Source: Sphingomonas sp. CFBP 8760 (GTDB lineage: Bacteria; Pseudomonadota; Alphaproteobacteria; Sphingomonadales; Sphingomonadaceae). From it: DNA of 64,000 nucleotides. Made by a program: the position numbers and the translations under genes. Under the pieces are notes generated by a model. The model searched no databases, was not told the DNA's origin, and worked only from the letters and a program-made list of their open reading frames with translations. Below, piece after piece: positions 57,891 to 64,000 of the stretch (its first letter is position 1; the number at the start of each line of letters is the position of its first letter). The stretch is from contig NZ_JACYUG010000001.1 of assembly GCF_014841615.1 (NCBI RefSeq), positions 248,001-312,000 of the forward strand. Reading direction: 5' to 3'.

Positions 57891-58423
57891 TACTTCTTCT
57901 TCCCTTCCTTGCGGAAGATGAACTCGCCGTCGTACTTGATGCCCTTGCCCTTGTACGGCTCGGGCTTGCGCCAGCGACGGATCTCGGCGGCCAGCTGGCC
58001 GACCTTCTGCTTGTCGGCGCCCGAAATCTCGATCGTCGTGTTGTCGGGCGTCTTGACCTCAAGACCCTCCGGCACGGCGACATCGACATCGTGGCTGTAG
58101 CCGAGCTGCAGCTTCAGGTTGCGGCCCTGTGCCGCGGCACGGTAGCCGACGCCGGTGATGAGCAGCTTCTTGGTAAAGCCCTCGGTCACGCCGGTCACCA
58201 GGTTCTGGACCAGCGTGCGCTGCATGCCCCAGAACGCGCGGGCCTGCTTGCTGTCGTTGGCGGGCTGCACCGAAATGCCGCCATCCTCGATTTCGTAGCT
58301 GATCTCGTCGCGCATCGCGAGGGTCAGGCTGCCCTTGGGCCCCTTCACCGTCATGCGCTTGCCCTCGATCGAGGCGGTGACGCCTGCCGGTACGGTGACC
58401 GGCTTCTTGCCGATACGGCTCAT
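57890..58423 (-). CDS. rplF: 50S ribosomal protein L6
   Basis: The 177-residue protein begins [20 protein letters not shown] and has [21 protein letters not shown] at its end, with the [13 protein letters not shown] repeat core. It binds near the sarcin-ricin loop. The start overlaps the rpsH stop by one base. Confidence 0.97.
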   Translation of the reverse strand: MSRIGKKPVTVPAGVTASIEGKRMTVKGPKGSLTLAMRDEISYEIEDGGISVQPANDSKQARAFWGMQRTLVQNLVTGVTEGFTKKLLITGVGYRAAAQGRNLKLQLGYSHDVDVAVPEGLEVKTPDNTTIEISGADKQKVGQLAAEIRRWRKPEPYKGKGIKYDGEFIFRKEGKKK

Positions 58424-58818
58424 CAGAAGACCTCCGCGAGGACTTCGCCGCCGACATTCTGCTCACGCGCTTCCGCGTCGGACAGAACGCCGTTCGGCGT
58501 CGAGACGATGGTGATGCCCAGGCCGTTCATGACCCGCGGCAGCTCCTGCGAACCGGAATAGACCCGGCGGCCGGGCTTCGAGACGCGCGCGACATGCTTG
58601 ATCGCGGGCTGGCCCTCGAAATACTTGAGTTCGATGCGCACGCCGGCGGCGGGGCCCATCTGCTCTTCGGAATAGCCGCGGATATAGCCTTCGCGCTGCA
58701 GCACGTCGAGCACGCGGACGCGCAGCTTGGACGCGGGCGACAGGACGGAGTCCTTCTTCGCGCGCTGGCCGTTGCGGATGCGGGTGAGCAGGTCACCCAG
58801 GGGATCGGTCACTGCCAT
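58423..58818 (-). CDS. rpsH: 30S ribosomal protein S8
   Basis: The 131-residue protein starts [20 protein letters not shown] and ends with [21 protein letters not shown]8 signatures for 16S rRNA binding. In E. coli S8 autoregulates the spc operon by binding mRNA near rplE; whether that happens here is not visible. Confidence 0.97.
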   Translation of the reverse strand: MAVTDPLGDLLTRIRNGQRAKKDSVLSPASKLRVRVLDVLQREGYIRGYSEEQMGPAAGVRIELKYFEGQPAIKHVARVSKPGRRVYSGSQELPRVMNGLGITIVSTPNGVLSDAEAREQNVGGEVLAEVF

Positions 58819-58827
58819 GATAATTCC

Positions 58828-59133
58828 TTACCAGCTCGACTTCGTGACGCCGGGGATCAGGCCCTTGTTGGCCAGATCGCGCAGCATGATACGGCTGAGC
58901 CGGAACTTGCGGTAATAAGCGCGCGAACGGCCGGTCAGTTCGCACCGGTTACGGATGCGCGTCGGGTTCGCATTGCGCGGCAGTTCGGCCATCTTGAGGC
59001 GCGCGATGAGACGATCGGTCTCGTCGAGCGACTTGTCGTTGGCCATCGCCTTCAGCTTCGCCAGCTTGGGAGCGTACTGCTTCACCAGCTGCTTGCGACG
59101 CTCGTTCTTGTTGATCGAACTCAGTTTCGCCAT
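58828..59133 (-). CDS. rpsN: 30S ribosomal protein S14, zinc-free type
   Basis: The 101-residue protein starts [20 protein letters not shown] and has [21 protein letters not shown]. The length and the absence of two CxxC motifs mark the zinc-independent form. A longer start 12 codons upstream was rejected. Confidence 0.97.
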   Translation of the reverse strand: MAKLSSINKNERRKQLVKQYAPKLAKLKAMANDKSLDETDRLIARLKMAELPRNANPTRIRNRCELTGRSRAYYRKFRLSRIMLRDLANKGLIPGVTKSSW

Positions 59134-59188
59134 GGACTTAAGCTCTTCCTTGAAAGCCCTCTCCCGCATCGGGGAGAGGGGGTAGATG

Positions 59189-59773
59189 TCAGGCCGCCTT
59201 CTTCTCTTCGGCGGCTTCCTCGATCGGGAACGGGAACCCGAACAGACGGAGCAGCTCGCGCGCCTCGTCGTCCGTCTTCGCCGTGGTGGTGACGATCACA
59301 TCCATGCCGCGCACCTTGTCGATGCGGTCATAGTTGATCTCGGGGAAGATGATCTGTTCCTTGATGCCGCAGGCATAGTTGCCGCGACCATCGAAGCTCT
59401 TGGCGTTCAGCCCGCGGAAATCGCGGACGCGCGGCAGGGCGATCGTGATGAAGCGGTCGAGGAACTCGTACATGCGCTCGCGGCGAAGGGTGACCTTCAC
59501 GCCGATCGGCATGCCTTCACGCAGCTTGAACTGCGCGATCGACTTCTTCGCCTTGGTGATGATGGGCTTCTGGCCCGCGATCAGCTCCATTTCCGAAGCC
59601 GCCTGCTCGACGCGCTTCTTATCCTGCGTCGCTTCGCCAACGCCCATGTTCAGGACGATCTTGTCGAGACGCGGGATTTCGAGAACGTTCTTGTAGCCGA
59701 ACTTCTCGACCATCGCCTTGACGATGGTTTCCTCGTAGATGCCCTTCATCCGGGGCTTGTAGGCATCAGCCAT
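59189..59773 (-). CDS. rplE: 50S ribosomal protein L5
   Basis: The 194-residue protein has [40 protein letters not shown] and [20 protein letters not shown]. It is the 5S rRNA-binding protein. It overlaps the rplX stop by eight bases (59766-59773). A short Glu/Lys-rich end (AAEEKKAA) extends beyond the usual terminus. Confidence 0.97.
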   Translation of the reverse strand: MADAYKPRMKGIYEETIVKAMVEKFGYKNVLEIPRLDKIVLNMGVGEATQDKKRVEQAASEMELIAGQKPIITKAKKSIAQFKLREGMPIGVKVTLRRERMYEFLDRFITIALPRVRDFRGLNAKSFDGRGNYACGIKEQIIFPEINYDRIDKVRGMDVIVTTTAKTDDEARELLRLFGFPFPIEEAAEEKKAA

Positions 59774-60083
59774 CGATCTTCTCCCCGGTCTTGACCGCGA
59801 CGCGGACCTTCTTGCCGTCCTGCGTCTCGAAACGAACGCGCGTCGGCTTGCCGTCGGCAGTCACGTGCGCGACCTTGCTGACGTGCAGCGGCGCCTCGAT
59901 CTTCTCGAGACCGCCCTGCGGGTTCGCCTGGGTCGGCTTGCGGTGGCGGGTCGCGACGTTCACGCCGCCCACGATGACCTTGCCGTCCTTCGGCATCGAC
60001 TGCGTCACGGTGCCGGTCTTGCCCTTGTCCTTGCCGGACAGGACGACGACCTGGTCACCCTTCTTGATCTTCGCGGCGGCCAT
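59766..60083 (-). CDS. rplX: 50S ribosomal protein L24
   Basis: The 105-residue protein has the KOW motif [19 protein letters not shown] near the start and [21 protein letters not shown]24 starts large-subunit assembly. The start overlaps the rplN stop by one base. Confidence 0.97.
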   Translation of the reverse strand: MAAAKIKKGDQVVVLSGKDKGKTGTVTQSMPKDGKVIVGGVNVATRHRKPTQANPQGGLEKIEAPLHVSKVAHVTADGKPTRVRFETQDGKKVRVAVKTGEKIDG

Positions 60084-60451
60084 TACAGCACCTCCGGCGC
60101 AAGCGAGATGATCTTCATGTGCTTCTTGCCGCGCAGCTCGCGCACGACCGGGCCGAAGATACGGGTGCCGATCGGCTCCTCGTTCTTGTTGACCAGGACG
60201 GCGGCGTTGCCGTCGAAGCGGATGGTCGAGCCATCGGCACGGTGGATGTCCTTGGCGGTGCGGACGATGACGGCGCGATGCACGTCACCCTTCTTCACCT
60301 TGCCACGGGGTGCTGCTTCCTTGATGCTGACGACGATGACGTCGCCCACGGTAGCCGTGCGACGCTTCGAGCCACCCAGCACCTTGATGCACTGCACCCG
60401 CTTCGCGCCGCTGTTGTCAGCGACGTCGAGATTGGATTGCATCTGGATCAT
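60083..60451 (-). CDS. rplN: 50S ribosomal protein L14
   Basis: The 122-residue protein starts [20 protein letters not shown] and ends EVL, with [20 protein letters not shown] and [11 protein letters not shown]. It binds the large subunit near the 30S interface. It is the first gene of the spc part of the cluster, after a 150-base gap from rpsQ. Confidence 0.97.
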   Translation of the reverse strand: MIQMQSNLDVADNSGAKRVQCIKVLGGSKRRTATVGDVIVVSIKEAAPRGKVKKGDVHRAVIVRTAKDIHRADGSTIRFDGNAAVLVNKNEEPIGTRIFGPVVRELRGKKHMKIISLAPEVL

Positions 60452-60453
60452 CG

Positions 60454-60605
60454 ATCCATATTCCTTCTCGCTATGGGGTGGATTCCGACCCAGCCCCGCC
60501 TCAAAAATAACGACCCCCGGCGCGAACTTCCGATGAAGTCCGGCACCAGGGGGAGCGGCCCCTTAACCGCTCCGGTGGCGGGGCGCAAGGGCCCCGCCCG
60601 CCGGC
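60454..60605 (-). other. rpsQ-rplN intergenic region with three hairpins
   Basis: On the minus strand a GGCGGGGC/GCCCCGCC stem (60577-60598), a GGAGCGG/CCGCTCC stem (60552-60573) and an ACTTC/GAAGT stem (60526-60539) lie in order, followed by a T-rich stretch TTATTTTT. This is where the S10 and spc operons are separate in other bacteria, so a terminator, processing site or internal promoter is likely. Confidence 0.5.
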
Positions 60606-60878
60606 TTACGCGTCGACGTCGACCCGGTCGGGCGTCGCGTGCGTGTTGACGCGGTCGAGAACCTTCCACGTCTTCAGCTTGGAGATCGGGGCGACCTCCT
60701 CGATGCGGACGGTCTCGCCGGCCTTGTACTCGTTGCCCTCGTCATGGGCATGATACTTTTTCGAACGGCGGATGATCTTGCCGTAGAGCGGGTGCTTCAC
60801 CTTACGCTCGACGTTCACCACCACGGTCTTGTCGCCCTTGTCGGACACGATCAAGCCGGTCAGCACGCGCTTTGGCAT
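60606..60878 (-). CDS. rpsQ: 30S ribosomal protein S17
   Basis: The 90-residue protein has [39 protein letters not shown] and [18 protein letters not shown]. It is a primary 16S rRNA binder and the last gene of the S10 operon order here. Confidence 0.97.
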   Translation of the reverse strand: MPKRVLTGLIVSDKGDKTVVVNVERKVKHPLYGKIIRRSKKYHAHDEGNEYKAGETVRIEEVAPISKLKTWKVLDRVNTHATPDRVDVDA

Positions 60879-60890
60879 GTGCAGGGGTCC

Positions 60891-61094
60891 TTACTTGGCC
60901 GGCACGGCGGCGGAGCGCTGTGCCTGCATGGTCTTGATGCGGGCGATGTCGCGACGGACCTCGCGAACGCGGCTCGGCTTTTCCAGCTGGTTCGTCGCCG
61001 CCTGGAAGCGGAGGTTGAACTGCTCGCGCTTGAGCTGGCCGAGCTGTTCGGACAACTGGTCGTCGCTCTGGCCGTTGAAATCGGTCTTGGCCAT
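60891..61094 (-). CDS. rpmC: 50S ribosomal protein L29
   Basis: The 67-residue protein has [20 protein letters not shown] and [16 protein letters not shown], the two-helix L29 pattern near the tunnel exit where trigger factor docks. It overlaps the rplP stop by one base (TAATG type). Confidence 0.96.
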   Translation of the reverse strand: MAKTDFNGQSDDQLSEQLGQLKREQFNLRFQAATNQLEKPSRVREVRRDIARIKTMQAQRSAAVPAK

Positions 61095-61528
61095 TACTCG
61101 CCTCCGAGATGCGAGGTGTCGCCGAGGCGGGCGACAACCTTTACCTTGATCGGCAGCTTCATCGCCGCCCGCTCGAACGCCTCAGCGGCGATCTTGCCCT
61201 CGACGCCGTCGAGCTCGAACAGAATCCGGCCCGGCTTCACGCGCGCCGCCCAGAATTCCGGCGAACCCTTGCCCGAGCCCATGCGGACTTCGGCCGGCTT
61301 GCCCGAGACGGGAACGTCCGGGAAGATGCGGATCCACAAGCGCCCCTGGCGCTTGATGTGACGCGTGATCGCGCGGCGGGCCGCCTCGATCTGGCGCGCG
61401 GTGATCCGCTCCGGCTCCATCGCCTTCAGGCCGTAAGACCCGAAGTTCAGCGAGAAGCCGCTCTTGGCGTCACCGGAAATCTTTCCCTTGAACGCCTTGC
61501 GGAACTTTGTCTTTTTCGGTTGCAGCAT
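61094..61528 (-). CDS. rplP: 50S ribosomal protein L16
   Basis: The 144-residue protein starts [20 protein letters not shown] and has [20 protein letters not shown] and [20 protein letters not shown]. It is needed for A-site tRNA binding and subunit maturation. Confidence 0.97.
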   Translation of the reverse strand: MLQPKKTKFRKAFKGKISGDAKSGFSLNFGSYGLKAMEPERITARQIEAARRAITRHIKRQGRLWIRIFPDVPVSGKPAEVRMGSGKGSPEFWAARVKPGRILFELDGVEGKIAAEAFERAAMKLPIKVKVVARLGDTSHLGGE

Positions 61529-61543
61529 GTCTGTTCCTGCCCC

Positions 61544-62251
61544 TTAGCGGCGATCGTCGCGCGCAGGGCGCACGCCGGAGGTCTGGGCCTCCATCATCAG
61601 CCGGTCGGTCGCCATCGGGTCATGGCCGAGAATCTCGCCCTTGAAGACCCAGACCTTGACGCCGCAGACCCCGTAGGAGGTGTGCGCCGTGGCTTCCGCA
61701 TAATCGATGTTGGCGCGCAGCGTGTGCAACGGCACCCGGCCCTCGCGATAGCTCTCGGACCGGGCGATTTCCGCCCCGCCGAGACGGCCACCGCAATACA
61801 CCTTGATGCCGTCGGCACCCAGACGCATCGCGGACTGCACCGCGCGCTTCATCGCGCGGCGGAACGCGATACGGCGCTCCAGCTGGTCGGCGATGCCCTG
61901 CGCGACGAGACGCGCATCGACCTCGGGCTTGCGGATCTCGACGATGTTGAGCGAGACGTCGGACGAGGTCATCGCCCCGATCGTCTTGCGCAGCTTCTCG
62001 ATATCGCCGCCCTTCTTGCCGATGATGACACCGGGGCGCGCCGCGAAGATCGAGATGCGGGCCAGCTTGGCCGGACGCTCGATCACCACCTTGGAGATCG
62101 CGGCCTGCGGCAGCGTCTTCATGATGAAGCGGCGGATCTTCAGATCCTCCAGCAGCAGCCGACCATAGTCGGCGCCTTCGGCGAACCAGCGGCTGTCCCA
62201 GGTGCGGTTGATCTGCAGCCGCATGCCGATCGGGTTGCTCTTGTGACCCAT
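61544..62251 (-). CDS. rpsC: 30S ribosomal protein S3
   Basis: The 235-residue protein has [20 protein letters not shown], the KH-domain [16 protein letters not shown] and the C-terminal GRAEIARSE-like region ([20 protein letters not shown]) with mRNA-entry contacts. The start overlaps the rplV stop by one base. Confidence 0.97.
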   Translation of the reverse strand: MGHKSNPIGMRLQINRTWDSRWFAEGADYGRLLLEDLKIRRFIMKTLPQAAISKVVIERPAKLARISIFAARPGVIIGKKGGDIEKLRKTIGAMTSSDVSLNIVEIRKPEVDARLVAQGIADQLERRIAFRRAMKRAVQSAMRLGADGIKVYCGGRLGGAEIARSESYREGRVPLHTLRANIDYAEATAHTSYGVCGVKVWVFKGEILGHDPMATDRLMMEAQTSGVRPARDDRR

Positions 62252-62628
62252 TATGCTTCTTCCTGCTCGCGCACGACGATGCGCAGACGGCTGAACGGCT
62301 TCAGGATGCGCGTCGACTTGCCGCGACCGCGGGTCGCGAAACGCTTCATCGTGATCGACTTGCCGACCGACGCCTCGGCGACGACGAGCGCGTCGACATC
62401 GAGGTTGTGGTTGTTCTCGGCATTGGCAATGGCCGAAGCCAGCACCTTGCGTGCGTCGATCGCCATGCCCTTGGTCGAAAAGGCGAGGATGTTAAGCGCA
62501 TCCGATGCCTTCTTGCCGCGGATGAGACCGGCAACGAGGTTGAGCTTCTGGGCCGAGCCGCGAATCTGCGTACCGACCGACAGTGCTTCCTTGTCGCCAA
62601 CCCGACGGGGAGCTGCTTGCTTGGACAT
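62251..62628 (-). CDS. rplV: 50S ribosomal protein L22
   Basis: The 125-residue protein has [44 protein letters not shown] (about 50-73) and [20 protein letters not shown], the loop that lines the peptide exit tunnel. Overlaps rpsS by one base. Confidence 0.97.
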   Translation of the reverse strand: MSKQAAPRRVGDKEALSVGTQIRGSAQKLNLVAGLIRGKKASDALNILAFSTKGMAIDARKVLASAIANAENNHNLDVDALVVAEASVGKSITMKRFATRGRGKSTRILKPFSRLRIVVREQEEA

Positions 62629-62903
62629 CAGCGCTTGCCCTTCTTGTCCGCGGCGTGGCCGGGGAAATAGCGCGTCGGCGCGAATTCACCCAGCTTCATG
62701 CCGACCATATCCTCGTTCACCGTGACGGGAACGAACTTGCGGCCATTGTACACGTTGAACGTGAGTCCCACGAACGACGGCAGGATGGTGGAGCGACGCG
62801 ACCAGGTCTTGATCGGCGCGCGGCCACCGGAGTCCTGCGCGGTTTCGGCCTTCTTGAGAAGGCTCAGTTCGACGAACGGGCCTTTCCAGACTGAACGAGC
62901 CAT
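62628..62903 (-). CDS. rpsS: 30S ribosomal protein S19
   Basis: The 91-residue protein has [39 protein letters not shown] and [20 protein letters not shown]. It is in the head of the 30S. Directly downstream of rplB with a three-base gap. Confidence 0.97.
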   Translation of the reverse strand: MARSVWKGPFVELSLLKKAETAQDSGGRAPIKTWSRRSTILPSFVGLTFNVYNGRKFVPVTVNEDMVGMKLGEFAPTRYFPGHAADKKGKR

Positions 62904-62906
62904 GTG

Positions 62907-63746
62907 TTAGCCCTTCCTCTTCGTCGAATGACGCGACCGGATGATCATCTTGTCGGTCGACTTGTTGTGACGGGTGCGCGCACCCTTCGTCGGCTTGCCC
63001 CACGGGGTGACCGGATGACGGCCGCCCGAGGTCCGGCCTTCACCACCGCCGTGCGGATGGTCGACCGGGTTCTTGGCGACGCCGCGGGTCAGCGGACGCT
63101 TGCCCATCCAGCGCGAACGCCCGGCCTTGCCGAGGTTCTGGTTCTGGTTGTCCGGGTTCGACACCGCACCGACCGTCGCCATGCACTCGCCATGGATGTA
63201 GCGCTGCTCGCCCGAATTCAGACGAACGATCACCATGCCGCGATCGCGACCGACGACCTGCACATAGGTGCCGGCCGAACGAGCGATCTGGCCACCCTTC
63301 ATCGGCTTCATCTCCACATTGTGGACGATGGTGCCAACCGGGACCTGACCCAGTTCCATGGCGTTGCCCGGCTTCACGTCGGTCTTCTTGGCGGCGAGCA
63401 CCTTGTCACCGACCGCCAGACGCTGGGGTGCGATGATGTAGTTCTGCTCGCCGTCCGCATAGGACACCAGCGCGATGAACGCCGTGCGGTTGGGATCATA
63501 TTCCAGCCGCTCGACGGTGCCTTCAGAGTCCCACTTGCGACGCTTGAAGTCGATGAAGCGGTACTTCTGCTTGTGACCGCCCGCGATACCGCGGCTGGTC
63601 ACATGGCCCTTGTTGTTGCGGCCACCGGTCTTGGACTTGCCCTCGGTGAGCGCCTTGACCGGCTTGCCCTTCCAGAGCTGCGACTTGTCAACCAGGACGA
63701 GGCCGCGCTGCGCGGGCGTCGTCGGGTTATATTGCTTGAGCGCCAT
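62907..63746 (-). CDS. rplB: 50S ribosomal protein L2
   Basis: The 279-residue protein has [44 protein letters not shown] and the conserved [20 protein letters not shown] block near the C terminus, important for peptidyl transferase centre assembly. It is four bases downstream of rplW. Confidence 0.98.
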   Translation of the reverse strand: MALKQYNPTTPAQRGLVLVDKSQLWKGKPVKALTEGKSKTGGRNNKGHVTSRGIAGGHKQKYRFIDFKRRKWDSEGTVERLEYDPNRTAFIALVSYADGEQNYIIAPQRLAVGDKVLAAKKTDVKPGNAMELGQVPVGTIVHNVEMKPMKGGQIARSAGTYVQVVGRDRGMVIVRLNSGEQRYIHGECMATVGAVSNPDNQNQNLGKAGRSRWMGKRPLTRGVAKNPVDHPHGGGEGRTSGGRHPVTPWGKPTKGARTRHNKSTDKMIIRSRHSTKRKG

Positions 63747-63750
63747 GGTC

Positions 63751-64000
63751 TCAGATCCCCGTCGTCACGTCGATCGACTGACCGTCGGCGAGCGTGACGA
63801 TCGCCTTCTTCATGTCCGACCGCTGGTAGGGCGCACCCTTCCACTTCTTGGTCTTGCCCTTCTGGACGATCGTGTTCACGCCCAGGACCTTCACGTCGAA
63901 AAGCGCTTCGACGGCGGCCTTGATCTGCGGCTTGGTCGCGTCGCCCGCGACCTTGAACACGACGGCGTTGTGCTCGGAGAGCAACGTCGCCTTCTCGGTG
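63751..64000 (-). CDS. rplW: 50S ribosomal protein L23, partial
   Basis: The 5' end lies beyond the window. The visible 82 or so residues include [40 protein letters not shown] and [20 protein letters not shown], the L23 core that forms the trigger factor and signal recognition docking site at the tunnel exit. An apparent TTG start at 63984 is inside the gene and was not used. Confidence 0.95.
   Translation of the reverse strand, partial: TEKATLLSEHNAVVFKVAGDATKPQIKAAVEALFDVKVLGVNTIVQKGKTKKWKGAPYQRSDMKKAIVTLADGQSIDVTTGI

Overview
The window is GC-rich, densely coded chromosomal DNA from an alphaproteobacterium, most likely a sphingomonad (Sphingomonas or a close relative). The evidence is the gene content and style: a proteostasis string of tig, clpP, clpX, lon and HU with flanking tRNAs, a Caulobacter/Xanthomonas-type TonB-dependent receptor, a PEP-CTERM protein, a zinc-LID adenylate kinase, a long-form pyruvate dehydrogenase E2, CtaA-type heme A synthase, and palindromic repeats of a kind I recall from alphaproteobacteria. 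No prophage, insertion sequence, CRISPR array, rRNA or replication origin was seen. This looks like core chromosome with small lineage-specific insertions.

Layout. Bases 1-1734 hold the end of an osmoprotectant ABC transporter ATPase and a permease/binding-protein fusion. Bases 1917-14077 hold the proteostasis string on the minus strand (tRNA-Leu, tig, clpP, clpX, lon, HU, tRNA-Val). It is interrupted by glycosyltransferases, an M1 aminopeptidase and small unknown genes. Bases 14231-20245 hold small Pro- and Asp-rich proteins, a DUF1206 membrane protein, dxs, a zur-merC-like pair and ctaA. Bases 20590-21623 are rplM-rpsI. Bases 21903-29713 hold a DUF1800/DUF1501 export pair, an IclR regulator, a GT2-GtrA fusion, an HTH protein and the divergent qorB/hxlR pair. 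Bases 29791-36207 hold a porin, lepA, an NMN/NR salvage pair (pnuC and nadR-like), a lone flagellin and two small unknown proteins.

Bases 36366-45418 are accessory: a TonB receptor, MAPEG protein, metallophosphoesterase, catalase-like protein, PIG-L deacetylase, amidohydrolase and a polytopic membrane protein. Bases 45643-48875 hold lpdA, a thioesterase and the E2 gene of pyruvate dehydrogenase. A universal stress protein, a PhoX-like phosphatase and a PEP-CTERM protein follow. From 53161 to the end runs ogt-adk-secY and the spc and S10 ribosomal protein operons on the minus strand, down to a partial L23 gene.

Main points for a second look: an RGG-rich N-terminal extension on ribosomal protein S5; a His/Asp-rich metal-binding-like tail on trigger factor; a merC-like/zur operon with a candidate Zur box; 11-bp-phased PhoB-like repeats before the PhoX-like gene; a palindrome in the lon leader next to a possible heat-shock promoter; a catalase-like protein that keeps distal His/Asn but lacks the usual proximal Arg; and a divergent qorB/hxlR pair with a clear dyad. 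I found no complete new multi-gene system that the sequence alone can prove.
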